The notes: generated by a model from the sequence alone, not told the origin. A stretch of 64,000 nt of DNA from Falsirhodobacter deserti (GCF_004015795.1 NZ_ML137218.1:483548-547547), one strand, 5' to 3'. Shown: positions 32,507 through 44,793, counted from the stretch's first letter. Made by a program: numbers and translations.

Positions 32507-33472
32507 ATGGACGCTCCGCATATTCCCGTTCTGCTGACGCCGCTTCTGGCGGCTGTTGCACCGGTTTCCGGCCTTTGGCTGGATGGCACCTTCGGCGCGG
32601 GCGGCTATACCCGCGGCCTGCTGGATGCGGGGGCAGATCATGTCGTCGGCATCGACCGCGACCCGCTGGCGCTGGAAATGGCGGCAAAGGCCGATTGGGG
32701 TGGCAAGGTCACGCTGGTGGCCGGCACCTTTTCGGATCTGGACGCGCATGGCCCGCTGGACGGGGTGGTGCTGGATCTGGGCGTTTCGTCCATGCAGCTT
32801 GATCTGGCCGAACGCGGCTTTTCCTTCATGAAGGACGGCCCGCTTGACATGCGGATGAGCCAGGACGGCCCCTCCGCCGCCGATCTGGTCAACACCGCCC
32901 CCGAGGCGACGCTGGCCGACATCATCTATCATTACGGCGAGGAGCGGGCTTCGCGCCGCATCGCCTCGGCCATCGTGCGGGCGCGGACGGCAGGACCGAT
33001 CACCACCACGCTGCAACTGGCCGAGATCGTGGCAAAGTGTCTGCCGCGCCCCAAGCCCGGCCAAAGCCATCCCGCGACCCGCAGCTTTCAGGCCCTGCGC
33101 ATCGCGGTAAACACCGAATTCGAACAGCTTGTCGCGGGGTTGGAAGCGGCGGAGCGTGCGCTGAAGCCCGGTGGCAAGCTGGCGGTAGTCACCTTCCATT
33201 CGCTTGAGGATCGCGTGGTGAAGCGCTTTTTCCAGAACCGCGCGGGGCAGGGGGGGCAGGGCAACCGTTATGCCCCGGCCGCGCATGTCGAGGCGCCCCG
33301 CTTCAAGCTGCTGACGCGCCGCGCCGTCGGCCCCGACGATGCCGAGCTTGCGGTGAACCCGCGGTCCCGTTCCGCCAAGCTGCGCGCGGGAGAGCGGACG
33401 GACGCCCTCGCCGGGCGCACCGATCCGGCGGATCTGGGCGTGCCGATGCTGCCGAAGAAGGGGGGGCGCTGA
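32507..33472 (+). CDS. rsmH: 16S rRNA (cytosine(1402)-N(4))-methyltransferase
   Basis: A 321-residue S-adenosylmethionine-dependent methyltransferase (MraW). The SAM loop is [14 protein letters not shown], and HIPVLL and [16 protein letters not shown] are family signatures. It makes N4-methyl-C1402 in the ribosomal P site. It begins 3 bp after mraZ, and its last base is the first base of the ftsL ATG. Confidence 0.97.
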   Translation: MDAPHIPVLLTPLLAAVAPVSGLWLDGTFGAGGYTRGLLDAGADHVVGIDRDPLALEMAAKADWGGKVTLVAGTFSDLDAHGPLDGVVLDLGVSSMQLDLAERGFSFMKDGPLDMRMSQDGPSAADLVNTAPEATLADIIYHYGEERASRRIASAIVRARTAGPITTTLQLAEIVAKCLPRPKPGQSHPATRSFQALRIAVNTEFEQLVAGLEAAERALKPGGKLAVVTFHSLEDRVVKRFFQNRAGQGGQGNRYAPAAHVEAPRFKLLTRRAVGPDDAELAVNPRSRSAKLRAGERTDALAGRTDPADLGVPMLPKKGGR

Positions 33473-33816
33473 TGCGTCCGGTGCTTTACGTTGCCAGTTT
33501 CCTGGGCGTGATGCTTCTGGCCTTCTGGGCCTACCGCGAGAATTATACGACGCAGACGATGCTGAAGGATGTATCGGCCCTGAACCGGGAAATCGCGCAG
33601 ATGCGGTCCACCCTTGCCATGCAGCGCGCCGAATGGGCCTATCTGAACCGGCCCGAACGCCTGCAGCAGCTGGTGAACGCCAACTTCGACCGGTTGCAGC
33701 TTCTTCCCATGACCGCCGACCAGTTCGGCAGTCCCGAACAGGTCACCTATCCGCCCGAGCCGCTTTTCGGGCTGACCATTGATCCCAACGCTGCGCAGGA
33801 TGAGCTGATCCCATGA
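33472..33816 (+). CDS. ftsL: Cell division protein FtsL
   Basis: A 114-residue bitopic protein: a transmembrane helix at about 4-20, then a heptad-like coiled coil (about 30-65: LKDVSALNREIAQMRSTLA) in the periplasm and the WAYLNRPERLQQL segment typical of FtsL. It forms a complex with FtsQ and FtsB that activates FtsW/FtsI. It overlaps rsmH by 1 bp and ftsI by 4 bp. Sequence similarity among FtsL proteins is low, so position and topology carry the call. Confidence 0.9.
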   Translation: MRPVLYVASFLGVMLLAFWAYRENYTTQTMLKDVSALNREIAQMRSTLAMQRAEWAYLNRPERLQQLVNANFDRLQLLPMTADQFGSPEQVTYPPEPLFGLTIDPNAAQDELIP

Positions 33817-35597
33817 TCCGTGTACCCCTCCGCCCTCTGGCCCGTATCCTGACCGCCCGGCAGGCTGGCGATAATCCCGACATGATCGAGCGGGAGAACC
33901 GCCGCCTGCGCCACGAGGAGATGCGCGATCGCGGCCGAATGCGGGCGGAAGGGCGGCTGCTGTTCATGGGCATCGCCTTCTTCAGGCTCTTCACGATCAT
34001 CGGCGTGCGGCTGGGGATTCTCGCCTCTACCGAGCCGGCGGAGCCGCGCCTTGCCCTGCCGGGGTCCGAGATTTCGGCCAATCGTGCCGACATCACCGAT
34101 CGCGAGGGGCGGGTGTTGGCGACGAACCTGCAGACCTATGCGCTTTATGCCCATCCGCAGGACATGATCGATCCGCACCACGTTGCGACCGAACTGGCCG
34201 AGCTGTTCCCCGAGTTGGACGCCGCGGCGCTGGAACGCCGGTTCACCGACGGGCGCAAGTTCATGTGGATCCGCAAGAAGCTCTCGCCCGAACAGATGCA
34301 GGCGGTGCACGATATCGGCGATCCGGGGCTGCTGTTCGGTCCCCGCCAGATGCGGCTTTACCCGAACGGGCACCTTGCCTCGCATATCCTTGGAGGTGCG
34401 ACATTCGGGGCCGAGGGCGTCGCTTCGGCCGAGGTGATCGGCATGGCCGGGATCGAGAAGTTCGAGGATGACCGCCTGCGCGATCCCGCTCGTCCCGAGC
34501 CGCTGGCCCTGTCCATCGACATGACGCTGCAACAGGCCGTGACGGATGTTCTGGGCGCCGGCATGAAGATGATGAATGCCAAGGGCGCGGCGGCCGTCCT
34601 GATGGATGTGCACACGGGCGAGGTTCTCAGCCTCGTTTCGCTTCCCGATTTCGATCCCAACAACCGCCCCGCGCCGATCCTGACCGGCGATCCGGGCGAC
34701 AGCCCGCTGTTCAACCGCGCGGTTCAGGGGGTTTACGAGCTTGGATCGACGTTCAAGATCTTCACGGCGGCCAATGCCATCCAGCTGGGCCTCGTGACGC
34801 CCGACACCATCATCGACGGCACCGCGCCGCTGATCTGGGGCAAGTACCGGATCAACGAGTTCCAGGGCCACAATTACGGCATCCAGACCGTGTCCGAGGT
34901 GATCGAGCGTTCCTCCAACGTCGGTACGGCCCGCATCGCGCTTGAGATCGGGGGGGAGCGTCAGAAGGCCTTCATGCGCTCGCTCGGCCTGTTCGACCCT
35001 TCACCGGTGGAATTGGTGGAAGCGCCGGGCGCCCGCCCGATCGTGCCGCCGCGCTGGCCCGATATCGTGACGATCACGACCTCCTATGGTCACGGCATCG
35101 CCGCAAGCCCGATGAACCTTGCCGCGGCCTATGCGGCCATCGCGAACGGCGGAACGCGCGTGTCGCCCACGCTGCTGCGCCGCGAGGGGCCGGTGCAGGG
35201 CGAACGGGTGATGTCCGAAGGAACGGCGCGCGATGCGGTGAACATGCTGCGCAGGGTGGTGACCAACGGGTCGGCCAGCTTTGCGCGCATCCCCGGATAT
35301 CCCGTGGGCGGCAAGACGGGCACCGCCGACAAGCCGAACCCGCAGGGCGGCTATTACAAGGATCGGGTCGTGACCAGCTTCGCGTCGCTCTTCCCGACGA
35401 ACGATCCGAAATACGTGCTGGTGGTGACGCTGGACGAGCCATCGGACAATACGCTGTCCAAGCCCCGCCGCGCCGCCGGCTGGACCGCCGTTCCCGTTGC
35501 GGCGGAAGTTATCCGCCGGGTGGTCCCGCTGATGGGGCTGCGCCCGGTTGAAGCGGAAGACGTTTCGGGCGATCAGCTTGCCGCAGACATCGAATGA
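33813..35597 (+). CDS. ftsI: Peptidoglycan D,D-transpeptidase FtsI (PBP3)
   Basis: A 594-residue class B penicillin-binding protein. It has a short cytoplasmic N-terminus, a transmembrane helix near 49-68, a PBP dimerisation domain, and a transpeptidase domain with Ser312 in STFK, Ser-Ser-Asn at 367-369 and Lys-Thr-Gly at 501-503. It crosslinks septal peptidoglycan, partnered by FtsW. Overlaps ftsL by 4 bp. Confidence 0.96.
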   Translation: MIRVPLRPLARILTARQAGDNPDMIERENRRLRHEEMRDRGRMRAEGRLLFMGIAFFRLFTIIGVRLGILASTEPAEPRLALPGSEISANRADITDREGRVLATNLQTYALYAHPQDMIDPHHVATELAELFPELDAAALERRFTDGRKFMWIRKKLSPEQMQAVHDIGDPGLLFGPRQMRLYPNGHLASHILGGATFGAEGVASAEVIGMAGIEKFEDDRLRDPARPEPLALSIDMTLQQAVTDVLGAGMKMMNAKGAAAVLMDVHTGEVLSLVSLPDFDPNNRPAPILTGDPGDSPLFNRAVQGVYELGSTFKIFTAANAIQLGLVTPDTIIDGTAPLIWGKYRINEFQGHNYGIQTVSEVIERSSNVGTARIALEIGGERQKAFMRSLGLFDPSPVELVEAPGARPIVPPRWPDIVTITTSYGHGIAASPMNLAAAYAAIANGGTRVSPTLLRREGPVQGERVMSEGTARDAVNMLRRVVTNGSASFARIPGYPVGGKTGTADKPNPQGGYYKDRVVTSFASLFPTNDPKYVLVVTLDEPSDNTLSKPRRAAGWTAVPVAAEVIRRVVPLMGLRPVEAEDVSGDQLAADIE

Positions 35598-35607
35598 CGG
35601 GGGTGGA

Positions 35608-37077
35608 ATGTCACGCCGCACCAAATCGCTGGCCGATCTCGGCCTGACGGCCCGCGCGGGGCGCGAGGCACGGATCACCGGCCTTGCCGTTGACAGTCGC
35701 GACGTCCGGGACGGGTTCCTGTTCGCAGCCATGCCCGGCACCCGCAGCCACGGCGCGGATTTCGCCCCCAGGGCGCTGGAACAGGGGGCGGCAGCCATTC
35801 TGACCGATGCCGAGGGTGCGGCACGCCTGCCTGCCACGGATGCCGCGGTGATCGTCGCCGAAGATCCGCGCCAGTCCCTTGCCGGTGCCGCCGCGCTGTG
35901 GTTCGGCAGCCAGCCTTCGACGATGGTCGCGGTGACGGGAACGAACGGCAAGACCTCGGTCACGAACTTTGCCCGGCAGATCTGGATGCTGCTCGGCCGC
36001 GCCGCGATCAACATCGGCACCACCGGGGTGGAGGGCGCGTGGACCGCGCCGTCGCCCCACACCACGCCCGAACCCATCACCCTGCACCGCCTGCTGGCAG
36101 AGGCGGCCTCTGCCGGCGTGACCCATGCCGCGATGGAGGCATCGTCCCACGGGCTTGATCAGCGACGGCTGGACGGGGTGCATCTGAAGGCGGCGGGCTT
36201 CACGAACTTCACGCAGGACCATCTGGATTATCACCAGACCTTTGATGCCTATTTCGCGGCAAAGGCTGGGCTCTTTACCCGCCTGCTGCCGCCCGAGGGT
36301 GTTGCCGTCGTGAACATTGACGATCCTCGCGGCAAGGATATGGCCCGTCTGGCAGCCGAACGCGGCATCGCGACGATGTGCGTCGGTGCATCCGACCGTG
36401 CGGACCTGCGCATTCTTGCCCAGCGCTTCGACGCCACCGGTCAGGACCTGCGGCTTGATTGGAAAGGCGCGGCGCATCAGGTGCGGCTGAACCTGATCGG
36501 CGGCTTTCAGGCGCAGAACGTGACACTTGCGGCAGGTCTCGTCATCGCCGCCGGTGCCCCCGCGCGTGAGGTGTTCGAGATTCTGCCGGATCTGGCCGGC
36601 GTACGCGGGCGGATGCAACTTGCGGCCACCCGCCGCAACGGTGCCGCCGTTTACGTCGACTATGCCCATACGCCCGACGCCATCGCCACGGCGCTGAAGG
36701 CGCTGCGCCCGCACGTGATGGGCCGCATCGTGGTGGTGTTCGGCGCGGGCGGGGACCGTGACCGTGGCAAGCGCCCGCTGATGGGCGCCGCCGCTGCCGA
36801 ACATGCCGACATCCTGTTCATCACGGACGACAACCCGCGCAGCGAGGATCCCGCCTCCATCCGCGCGCAAATCCTTGCCGCCTGTCCCGACGCGACCGAG
36901 GTCGGCGACCGCGCCGAGGCGATCCTTCGGGGCGTGGATGCGCTGGGGGCGGGCGATGCGCTGCTGATCGCCGGCAAGGGGCATGAATCCGGCCAGGTCG
37001 TCGGAACCGACATCTTCCCCTTTGACGATGCCGAACAGGCCTCGGTTGCGGTTGCCGCGCTGGACGGGCTGATATGA
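35608..37077 (+). CDS. murE: UDP-MurNAc-L-Ala-D-Glu:meso-diaminopimelate ligase
   Basis: A 489-residue Mur ligase with ATP loop TGTNGKTS and the D-N-P-R motif (DDNPRSEDP) that selects meso-diaminopimelate. It adds the third residue of the stem peptide. The ATG at 35608 follows GGGGTGGA; an upstream in-frame extension would overlap ftsI without support. The gap to murF is 52 bp, one of the few larger ones in the cluster. Confidence 0.97.
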   Translation: MSRRTKSLADLGLTARAGREARITGLAVDSRDVRDGFLFAAMPGTRSHGADFAPRALEQGAAAILTDAEGAARLPATDAAVIVAEDPRQSLAGAAALWFGSQPSTMVAVTGTNGKTSVTNFARQIWMLLGRAAINIGTTGVEGAWTAPSPHTTPEPITLHRLLAEAASAGVTHAAMEASSHGLDQRRLDGVHLKAAGFTNFTQDHLDYHQTFDAYFAAKAGLFTRLLPPEGVAVVNIDDPRGKDMARLAAERGIATMCVGASDRADLRILAQRFDATGQDLRLDWKGAAHQVRLNLIGGFQAQNVTLAAGLVIAAGAPAREVFEILPDLAGVRGRMQLAATRRNGAAVYVDYAHTPDAIATALKALRPHVMGRIVVVFGAGGDRDRGKRPLMGAAAAEHADILFITDDNPRSEDPASIRAQILAACPDATEVGDRAEAILRGVDALGAGDALLIAGKGHESGQVVGTDIFPFDDAEQASVAVAALDGLI

Positions 37078-37129
37078 TTCCGAATTTTCCCACAAGGGGG
37101 CGGGGCGTAATGTCCCCGCTGCAAAAGCT

Positions 37130-38563
37130 ATGACCGATACACCGCTCTGGACCTCGGACGAGGCCGCTGCCGCTACGGGCGGACGCACCGGAACATGGAC
37201 CGCGACAGGCGTGTCCATCGACACCCGCACACTGAAGCCGGGCGATCTTTTTGTTGCGCTGACGGATGTGCGCGACGGTCATGATTTCGTGGCCGAGGCG
37301 CTTCGCAAGGGCGCGGCTGCCGCGCTTGTCTCGCGCGTGCCCGAGGGGGTGGAGGAAGCCTCGCTTCTGGTGGTGCCGGATGTACTGGCCGCATTGCGCG
37401 ATCTGGGCACCGCTGCGCGGGCGCGGACGGCGGCCCGGGTGATCGGCGTCACGGGATCGGTCGGAAAGACATCCACGAAAGAGATGTTGCGCACCGCCCT
37501 GCGGGGGCAGGGGCGTGTCCATGCCGCCGAAGCCAGCTATAACAACCACTGGGGCGTGCCGCTGACGCTGGCGCGCATGCCCGCGGCGACCGATTTCGCC
37601 GTGATCGAGATCGGGATGAACCACCCCGGCGAAATCGCGCCGCTTGCCCGCCTTGCAGATCTGGACGTTGCCCTGATCACCACTGTTGCGCCGGCCCATC
37701 TGGCCGCCTTCGACAGCATCGAAGGCATTGCGCGGGAAAAGGCTGCGATCTTTGAAGGGTTGCGCGCGGGCGGTGTTGCGGTCGTTCCGGCGGATCTTCC
37801 CGTGACACCGCTGCTGATGCAGGCTGCCTCTGCGGTTGATGTGCGCAGCTTCGGCATGACGGGCGATTACCGGCTGTCCGATGTGCAGGTGGGCGAACAT
37901 GGCATCGTGGCCCAAGCCGTGCATGGCGGAAACGAGATCCTGTTCAAGGTTGCGACGGCTGGCCGGCACTTTGCGATGAACGCGCTTGCGGTGCTTGCGG
38001 TGGCGGATGTTCTTGGCCTTGATCCGGCGCTGACCGTGGCCGATCTGGGCCGCTGGCAGCCCCCGAAGGGGCGCGGCACACGCGAACGTATCCTTCTGGA
38101 CCAGATCGAGGATCTGTCCTTCGATCTGGTGGATGACGCGTTCAACGCCAACCCCGCCTCGGTTGCGGCGGGACTGGAGCTTGTTGCTTCCATGCGGCCG
38201 CAGGATGGCGCGGGCCGCATCGGGCGCGGACGCCGCATCGCCATTCTGGGCGACATGCTGGAACTGGGGGCGCAGGAACAGGCGCTGCATGCGGCGATTG
38301 CGGAAGATCCCTCCCTTTCGGCCTTTGCCGTTGTCCATTGCGTCGGCCCGCGGATGCGGGCGCTGCATGATGCGCTGCCGCCGTCCCGCCGCGGCGAATG
38401 GACCGAAACCGCCGAGGAGCTTGCCGCCCGCGCCCGCATCATGGTCGATGCCGGCGATATCGTGCTGGTCAAGGGGTCCAAGGGGATCCGTGTCAGCCTC
38501 GTGGTTGACGCGCTGCGCAAACTGGGGCAGGCCGAGGCCTCCCTCGAACAGGATAAAGACTGA
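37130..38563 (+). CDS. murF: UDP-MurNAc-tripeptide:D-alanyl-D-alanine ligase
   Basis: A 477-residue Mur ligase with the ATP loop [13 protein letters not shown], the [11 protein letters not shown] and [10 protein letters not shown] segments and [10 protein letters not shown], all typical of MurF. It adds the D-Ala-D-Ala dipeptide to make the UDP-pentapeptide. Its final A is shared with the mraY ATG. Confidence 0.97.
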   Translation: MTDTPLWTSDEAAAATGGRTGTWTATGVSIDTRTLKPGDLFVALTDVRDGHDFVAEALRKGAAAALVSRVPEGVEEASLLVVPDVLAALRDLGTAARARTAARVIGVTGSVGKTSTKEMLRTALRGQGRVHAAEASYNNHWGVPLTLARMPAATDFAVIEIGMNHPGEIAPLARLADLDVALITTVAPAHLAAFDSIEGIAREKAAIFEGLRAGGVAVVPADLPVTPLLMQAASAVDVRSFGMTGDYRLSDVQVGEHGIVAQAVHGGNEILFKVATAGRHFAMNALAVLAVADVLGLDPALTVADLGRWQPPKGRGTRERILLDQIEDLSFDLVDDAFNANPASVAAGLELVASMRPQDGAGRIGRGRRIAILGDMLELGAQEQALHAAIAEDPSLSAFAVVHCVGPRMRALHDALPPSRRGEWTETAEELAARARIMVDAGDIVLVKGSKGIRVSLVVDALRKLGQAEASLEQDKD

Positions 38564-39642
38564 TGCTTTCCCTTCTGACGCAATTTTCGGACGGCGGCGA
38601 CGTCTTCAACCTGTTCCGCTATATCACCTTCCGGGCGGGCGGGGCCTTCTTCACGGCGCTGCTGTTCGGCTTCATCTTCGGGCGCCCGCTGATCAACTTC
38701 CTGCGGATGAAGCAGAAGAAGGGCCAGCCGATCCGGTCCGACGGGCCGACGACGCCCTTCTCCAAGGCCGGCACCCCCACGATGGGGGGGTTGCTGATCC
38801 TGACCTCGGTTGTGGTGTCCACGCTTTTGTGGGCGCAGTTGTCCAACCCTTATGTCTGGATCGTGCTGTTGGTGACGCTGGCCTTTGGCTTGATCGGTTT
38901 TGCGGATGATTACGCCAAGGTGACCAAGCACAACACCGCGGGCGTATCGGGCAAGGTACGCATGGGGCTGGGCCTTCTGACGGCGCTTCTTGCCAGCTTT
39001 GCCGCCGCCAGCTTCCATCCGGCACCGCTGACGGGCCAGCTGGCGCTGCCCTTTGTCAGCACCATGATCGACCTTGGCATCTTCTTCGTGCCCTTTGGCG
39101 TGCTGGTGATCGTGGGGTCGGCCAATGCCGTGAACCTGACGGACGGGCTGGACGGGCTGGCCATCATGCCGGTGATGATCGCCTCGGGCACGCTGGGGGC
39201 CATCGCCTATGCCGTGGGCCGGGTGGACTTCACCGAATATCTTGGCATCCACTATGTTCCGGGAACGGGGGAGCTGCTGATCTTCGTTGCCGCGCTGATC
39301 GGCGGCGGGCTGGGGTTCCTTTGGTACAATGCGCCCCCTGCGGCCGTGTTCATGGGCGACACGGGCAGCCTTGCCCTTGGTGGCGCACTGGGCGCCATCG
39401 CCGTCTGCATCAAGCACGAAATCGTCTGGGCCATCGTGGGCGGCCTGTTCGTGGTGGAGGCATTGAGCGTCATCATCCAGGTGCTTTACTTCAAGCGGAC
39501 GGGAAAGCGGGTGTTCCTGATGGCCCCGATCCACCACCATTTCGAAAAAAAGGGCTGGGCAGAACCGCAGATCGTTATCCGGTTCTGGATCATCTCGCTT
39601 ATTCTTGCCCTGATCGGGCTGGCAACGCTGAAGGTGCGGTAG
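38563..39642 (+). CDS. mraY: Phospho-MurNAc-pentapeptide transferase
   Basis: A 359-residue inner membrane enzyme with about ten transmembrane helices. Catalytic and ligand segments are [27 protein letters not shown] and the cytoplasmic HHHFEKKGW. It couples phospho-MurNAc-pentapeptide to undecaprenyl phosphate to form lipid I. Overlaps murF by 1 bp. Confidence 0.98.
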   Translation: MLSLLTQFSDGGDVFNLFRYITFRAGGAFFTALLFGFIFGRPLINFLRMKQKKGQPIRSDGPTTPFSKAGTPTMGGLLILTSVVVSTLLWAQLSNPYVWIVLLVTLAFGLIGFADDYAKVTKHNTAGVSGKVRMGLGLLTALLASFAAASFHPAPLTGQLALPFVSTMIDLGIFFVPFGVLVIVGSANAVNLTDGLDGLAIMPVMIASGTLGAIAYAVGRVDFTEYLGIHYVPGTGELLIFVAALIGGGLGFLWYNAPPAAVFMGDTGSLALGGALGAIAVCIKHEIVWAIVGGLFVVEALSVIIQVLYFKRTGKRVFLMAPIHHHFEKKGWAEPQIVIRFWIISLILALIGLATLKVR

Positions 39643-39643
39643 G

Positions 39644-41047
39644 ATGATTCCGGTTCAGGGATATGCGGGGCGTAAGGTTGCGGTGCTGGGGCTGGGACGG
39701 TCGGGCCTTGCAACGGCGCGGGCCCTTGCCGCCGGCGGGGCGGAGCCTGTGGTCTGGGATGACAGTGCCGAAGCCCGCGCCGTGGCCGAGGCGGAGGGCT
39801 TCATCCCCACCGACCTGACACGGCAAAGCGCGTTCGACGAGATCGCGCTTCTGGTCGTCAGCCCCGGCATCCCGCATCTTTATCCCGTGCCGAACAAGGT
39901 CATCGCGCGTGCGCTGGAACTGGGCGTGCCGGTCGATAACGACATCGGGTTGTTCTTCCGGTCCTTCGCCACGAAGGACTGGAACGGGTTCGACCAGATG
40001 CCCAAGGTCATCTGCGTCACAGGATCGAACGGCAAATCCACCACCACCGCGCTGATCCACCACATCATCAAGGAAGCCGGCCGCCCCGTTCAGATGGCCG
40101 GCAATATCGGCCGCGGTGTGCTGGATCTGGATCCGGCCGAGGATGGAACCGTCGTGGTGCTGGAGCTTTCGAGCTATCAAACAGAACTTGCGCGGGCGCT
40201 GACGCCGGATGCGGCAGTGTTCACCAACCTTTCGCCCGACCATCTTGACCGGCATGGCGGGATGGGCGGCTATTTCGCGGCCAAGCGGCGGCTGTTCACC
40301 CAAGGTGGCCCCGATCGCTGCGTCATCGGCGTCGATGAGGTGGAAGGCAGGTTCCTTGCCAACCAGATGTCCGTCGCCCCCGAGGATGACCGCGTGATCC
40401 GCATCTCCTCCGGCACGAAGCTGGAAGGGTTCGGATGGTCCGTTTTCGCGCGCAAGGGGTTTCTGTCGGAATGGCGCAAGGGGCGTCAGGTCGCCTCGAT
40501 CGACCTGCGCACCATTGCGGGCCTGCCGGGGGCGCATAACCACCAGAACGCCTGTGCCGCCTATGCCGCGGCAAGAACGCTGGGCCTTGGTCCCCGCCAG
40601 ATCGAAGGGGCGCTTGCCTCTTTCGCGGGGCTCCCCCACCGCAGCCAGCTGGTCGGGGAGGCGGACGGCGTCCGCTTCGTGAACGATTCAAAGGCCACAA
40701 ACGTCGACAGTGCGGCCAAGGCGCTTCAGGCCTTCGGGCGCATCCGTTGGATCGCGGGCGGAATGGGCAAGGATGGCGGCATCGCCGCGCTTGCCCCGTA
40801 TCTGGGCTCGGTGGTCAAAGCCTATCTGATCGGCCATTCGGCCCGTGATTTCGCGTTGCAGATGGGCGATACCCCGCACGAGGTTTGCGAGACGATGGAC
40901 CGCGCCGTTGCCCGCGCCACCGACGAGGCAGAGTCGGGCGATGTCGTTCTTCTGGCCCCCGCTGCCGCCAGCTTCGACCAGTATCCCGATTTCGAGAAAC
41001 GAGGTGAGCATTTCGCCGCCCTGGTGGCCAACCGGCTGGCCGGATAG
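39644..41047 (+). CDS. murD: UDP-MurNAc-L-alanine:D-glutamate ligase
   Basis: A 467-residue Mur ligase with an N-terminal Rossmann domain ([17 protein letters not shown]), the ATP loop [13 protein letters not shown], and the [15 protein letters not shown] and NDSKATN segments. It adds D-Glu to UDP-MurNAc-L-Ala. Starts 1 bp after mraY. The 88-bp gap behind it separates the mur block from ftsW. Confidence 0.97.
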   Translation: MIPVQGYAGRKVAVLGLGRSGLATARALAAGGAEPVVWDDSAEARAVAEAEGFIPTDLTRQSAFDEIALLVVSPGIPHLYPVPNKVIARALELGVPVDNDIGLFFRSFATKDWNGFDQMPKVICVTGSNGKSTTTALIHHIIKEAGRPVQMAGNIGRGVLDLDPAEDGTVVVLELSSYQTELARALTPDAAVFTNLSPDHLDRHGGMGGYFAAKRRLFTQGGPDRCVIGVDEVEGRFLANQMSVAPEDDRVIRISSGTKLEGFGWSVFARKGFLSEWRKGRQVASIDLRTIAGLPGAHNHQNACAAYAAARTLGLGPRQIEGALASFAGLPHRSQLVGEADGVRFVNDSKATNVDSAAKALQAFGRIRWIAGGMGKDGGIAALAPYLGSVVKAYLIGHSARDFALQMGDTPHEVCETMDRAVARATDEAESGDVVLLAPAAASFDQYPDFEKRGEHFAALVANRLAG

Positions 41048-41099
41048 GAAAAGAAGGCGCTGGTCAGACTCGGATGCTTAGGCTAGGCTTTTGGGCAGA

Positions 41100-41113
41100 C
41101 CCGGAAAACCGGG
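41100..41113 (+). repeat. Hairpin between murD and ftsW
   Basis: CCCGG-AAAA-CCGGG, a stable small hairpin without a U-rich tail, 22 bp before ftsW. It could be a processing or attenuation element. Confidence 0.4.
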
Positions 41114-41135
41114 CAGGCAGTGACAGGCAAATTCC

Positions 41136-42305
41136 ATGACTGAGATGGTTCATGGCGCGATTCCCGCACGGGCGTCGGAGCCGGTTCTTCCGCGTTGGTG
41201 GCGCACGATCGACAAGTGGTCCTTGACCTCCATCTTCGTACTGTTCGGGATCGGACTGCTGCTGGCGCTTGCGGCCTCGGTTCCGCTGGCCACGCGCAAC
41301 GGCCTGCCGCCGTTCTATTACGTGGAACGCCAGATGTTCTTCGGCGGCATGGCGATGATCGCGATGGTCGCCATTTCCATGATGTCGCCGGACATGATAC
41401 GCAGGCTGGGTGTTGTGGGCTTTGCCGCCGCTTTCATCGCGCTGATCTTCCTGCCGATCGCGGGAACCGATTTCGGCAAGGGCGCCGTGCGGTGGTACAG
41501 CCTCGGCTTCGCCTCATTCCAGCCGTCCGAGTTTCTGAAGCCGGGGTTCATAGTCGTGACGGGATGGCTGATGGCCGCCAGCCAGGACATCAACGGCCCG
41601 CCCGGAAAGCGCATCAGCTTCCTGCTGCTGTTCGTGATCGCGGGCTTTTTGTCCATGCAGCCCGACTTCGGGCAAACAGCGCTGATCCTTTTCGGGTGGA
41701 GCGTGATCTATTTCGTGGCCGGCGCCCCGATGATGCTGATCGGCGGGTTCATCGGTGCGATCGTGTTCGCGGGCACGCTGTTCTATGAAAGCTCGGAACA
41801 CTTCGCGCGTCGGATCGACGGCTTCCTGAACCCTGAACTGGATCCGCGCACGCAGCTTGGCTATGCCGCGAACGCCATCATCGAGGGCGGGTTCTTCGGC
41901 GTGGGCGTGGGCGAGGGGCAGGTGAAATGGTCGCTTCCCGATGCCCATACCGACTTCATCATCGCGGTTGCGGCTGAAGAATACGGCCTGATCCTCGTGC
42001 TGTGCATCATCGCGCTTTATGCCACCATCGTGGTGCGCAGCCTTCTGCGGCTGATGAAGGAGCGTGACCCCTTCATTCGCCTTGCCGGAACCGGCCTTGC
42101 CTGCATCTTCGGCGTTCAGGCCATGATCAACATGGGCGTGGCCGTGCGCCTGCTGCCCGCCAAGGGGATGACGCTGCCCTTTGTCAGCTATGGCGGATCG
42201 TCGGTCATCGCCGCTGGCATTACCGTTGGCATGTTGCTTGCGCTGACCCGGTCCCGGCCGCAGGGACAGATCGGCGACATCCTGTTCAACAAGCGGAGCC
42301 GCTGA
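41136..42305 (+). CDS. ftsW: Peptidoglycan glycosyltransferase FtsW
   Basis: A 389-residue SEDS-family membrane protein with about ten helices. Typical segments are [36 protein letters not shown] and the C-terminal [10 protein letters not shown]. It polymerises lipid II at the septum together with FtsI. Its last base is the first base of the murG ATG. Confidence 0.97.
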   Translation: MTEMVHGAIPARASEPVLPRWWRTIDKWSLTSIFVLFGIGLLLALAASVPLATRNGLPPFYYVERQMFFGGMAMIAMVAISMMSPDMIRRLGVVGFAAAFIALIFLPIAGTDFGKGAVRWYSLGFASFQPSEFLKPGFIVVTGWLMAASQDINGPPGKRISFLLLFVIAGFLSMQPDFGQTALILFGWSVIYFVAGAPMMLIGGFIGAIVFAGTLFYESSEHFARRIDGFLNPELDPRTQLGYAANAIIEGGFFGVGVGEGQVKWSLPDAHTDFIIAVAAEEYGLILVLCIIALYATIVVRSLLRLMKERDPFIRLAGTGLACIFGVQAMINMGVAVRLLPAKGMTLPFVSYGGSSVIAAGITVGMLLALTRSRPQGQIGDILFNKRSR

Positions 42306-43402
42306 TGACGGATGCACCGGAACCACCCCTCCTGCTGATTGCGGCCGGGGGGACTGGCGGGCATATGTTTCCCGCACAGGCGCTGGCCGAGGCGATGATC
42401 GCCAGAGGCTGGCGCGTAAAGCTTTCCACCGATGAACGCGGTGCCCGCTATGCCGGCAACTTCCCAAAGGCGGTGACGATCGAACAGGTGGCCTCGGCCA
42501 CCTTTGCGCGTGGCGGTGTGGTGGCGAAGGCGGGCGTTCCGCTGCGTATCGCGCGGGGTGTCGCGGCGGCGCTTTGGGCGATGCGAAAGGACCGGCCCGC
42601 TGTGGTCGTGGGGTTCGGGGGGTATCCGTCCATTCCCGCGCTGACGGCTGCCGGCATCCTGCGCCTGCCGCGCATGATCCATGAACAGAACGGTGTGCTT
42701 GGGCGGGTGAACCGGATCTTTGCGCCGAAGGTGAACCGCATCGCGTGCGGCATCTGGCCGACGGATCTGCCGCGTGGCGTCAAGGGCATCCACACCGGCA
42801 ATCCCGTGCGACAGGCGGTTCTGGATCGTGCCGGTGCCCCTTATGTCGCGCCGGACGGGGTGCTGCATGTGCTGGTCATCGGCGGCAGCCAGGGCGCGCG
42901 CGTTCTGTCGAAGGTGGTGCCTGACGCGTTCGGCCGCCTGCCGCGCCCCATGCGCGAGCGTCTGCGCATCAGCCATCAGGCCCGCGCCGAGGATGCCGAG
43001 GCCGTTACCCGATCCTATCGCGACAGCGCGATACAGGCAGAGGTCCGGCCATTTTTCGACGATGTGCCCGAACGTATCGCGCAGGCGCAGCTTGTCATCT
43101 CCCGCTCTGGCGCGAGTTCCATCGCCGATATCACCGTGATCGGGCGGCCCTCTGTGCTGATCCCCTTTGCCGCCGCCGCGGGCGATCACCAGACCGCCAA
43201 TGCCCGCCCGCTGGTGCAGGGGCGGGCTGCTTCCATCCTGCCTGAAGCACAGCTTGATCCGATCACCCTATCCGAACACATCACCGCCATCCTGAACCAG
43301 CCCGAGGCCGCGCGCGGCATGGCCGCCAATGCCCTTGCGCTTGGCCGTGCCGATGCCACCGAACGCCTGGTGGAGGTGGTCGAAGACCTGAGGACGAAAT
43401 GA
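42305..43402 (+). CDS. murG: Lipid II synthase MurG
   Basis: A 365-residue GT-B glycosyltransferase on the inner face of the membrane. The first G-rich loop is [15 protein letters not shown]; others are [25 protein letters not shown] and [22 protein letters not shown]. It adds GlcNAc to lipid I, making lipid II. Overlaps murC by 4 bp. Confidence 0.97.
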   Translation: MTDAPEPPLLLIAAGGTGGHMFPAQALAEAMIARGWRVKLSTDERGARYAGNFPKAVTIEQVASATFARGGVVAKAGVPLRIARGVAAALWAMRKDRPAVVVGFGGYPSIPALTAAGILRLPRMIHEQNGVLGRVNRIFAPKVNRIACGIWPTDLPRGVKGIHTGNPVRQAVLDRAGAPYVAPDGVLHVLVIGGSQGARVLSKVVPDAFGRLPRPMRERLRISHQARAEDAEAVTRSYRDSAIQAEVRPFFDDVPERIAQAQLVISRSGASSIADITVIGRPSVLIPFAAAAGDHQTANARPLVQGRAASILPEAQLDPITLSEHITAILNQPEAARGMAANALALGRADATERLVEVVEDLRTK

Positions 43403-44793
43403 ACGCCGCAACCAAACTTCCGGGCGAACTTGGCCCCATCCACTTCGTCGGCATCGGCGGCATCGGCATGTCCGGCATTGCAGAGGTGCTGATAACGCTG
43501 GGCTATGTCGTGCAGGGATCGGACGCGAAGGCGTCCAAGATCACCGAGCGGCTGGTCGGCCTTGGTGCCACCTTCTTCGAAGGCCAGCGGCCCGAGAATA
43601 TCGGCGATGCTGCGGTTGTCGTCATCTCCTCCGCCATCAAGAGGGGCAATCCGGAGCTGGAGGAGGCGCGCCGCCGCCAGCTTCCCGTGGTGCGCCGGGC
43701 CGAGATGCTGGCCGAACTGATGCGCCTGCGCTCGAACATCGCCGTGGCCGGCACGCATGGCAAGACCACGACCACGACCATGGTCGCTACGCTGCTGGAC
43801 AAGGGCGGCTTCGATCCGACCGTCATCAATGGCGGCGTGATACACGCCTATGGCTCCAACGCGCGGGCCGGGGCGGGCGAATGGATGGTGGTGGAAGCGG
43901 ACGAGAGCGACGGCTCGTTCAACCGTCTGCCCGCGACCATCGCCATCGTGACCAATATCGATCCCGAGCATATGGAGCATTGGGGAAGCTTCGACGCGCT
44001 GCGCAAGGGCTTCCACGACTTCGTATCGAACATCCCGTTCTATGGCCTGGCCGTCTGCTGCACTGACCATGCCGAGGTGCAATCGCTGGTGGGGCGCATT
44101 GCTGACCGGCGCATCGCCACCTTCGGGTTCAACGCGCAGGCCGATGTGCGGGCGATCAACCTGCGTTACGAGAACGGCGTGGCACATTTCGACGTGGCCC
44201 TTCAGGCCGAAGATACTGTGATTGAAGGTTGCACGCTGCCGATGCCGGGCGATCACAACGTGTCCAACGCCCTCGCCGCCGTGGCCGTGGCGCGGCATCT
44301 TGGCATGAAACGCACCGAGATCCGCGAGGCGCTGGCCGCGTTCGGCGGCGTCAACCGCCGCTTCACCCGCGTGGGCGAGGTGAACGGCGTCACCATCATC
44401 GACGATTACGGCCACCATCCGGTGGAGATCACGGCCGTGCTGAAAGCCGCACGTCAGGCCACCAAGGGCCGGGTGATCGCCGTGCACCAGCCCCACCGCT
44501 TTTCCCGGCTTCACAGCCTGTTCGAAGATTTCTGCACCTGCTTCAACGAAGCGGACGTGGTCGCCATCGCCGAGGTTTATGCCGCTGGCGAGGAGCCGAT
44601 CGAGGGGGCGGGCCGCGACGATCTGGTGGCGGGGCTGATCGCCCACGGTCACCGCCACGCCCGGGCCATCCTGTCCGAGGATGATCTGGAACGGCTGGTC
44701 CGCGAACAGGCGCGACCGGGTGACATGGTGGTTTGTCTTGGTGCGGGCACCATCTCGGCTTGGGCGAACAACCTGCCGGGACGGCTCGGATGA
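43399..44793 (+). CDS. murC: UDP-MurNAc:L-alanine ligase
   Basis: A 464-residue Mur ligase starting with the Rossmann segment [17 protein letters not shown], followed by the ATP loop [22 protein letters not shown] and [16 protein letters not shown]. It adds the first amino acid of the stem peptide. Overlaps the DUF2484 gene as ATGA. Confidence 0.97.
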   Translation: MNAATKLPGELGPIHFVGIGGIGMSGIAEVLITLGYVVQGSDAKASKITERLVGLGATFFEGQRPENIGDAAVVVISSAIKRGNPELEEARRRQLPVVRRAEMLAELMRLRSNIAVAGTHGKTTTTTMVATLLDKGGFDPTVINGGVIHAYGSNARAGAGEWMVVEADESDGSFNRLPATIAIVTNIDPEHMEHWGSFDALRKGFHDFVSNIPFYGLAVCCTDHAEVQSLVGRIADRRIATFGFNAQADVRAINLRYENGVAHFDVALQAEDTVIEGCTLPMPGDHNVSNALAAVAVARHLGMKRTEIREALAAFGGVNRRFTRVGEVNGVTIIDDYGHHPVEITAVLKAARQATKGRVIAVHQPHRFSRLHSLFEDFCTCFNEADVVAIAEVYAAGEEPIEGAGRDDLVAGLIAHGHRHARAILSEDDLERLVREQARPGDMVVCLGAGTISAWANNLPGRLG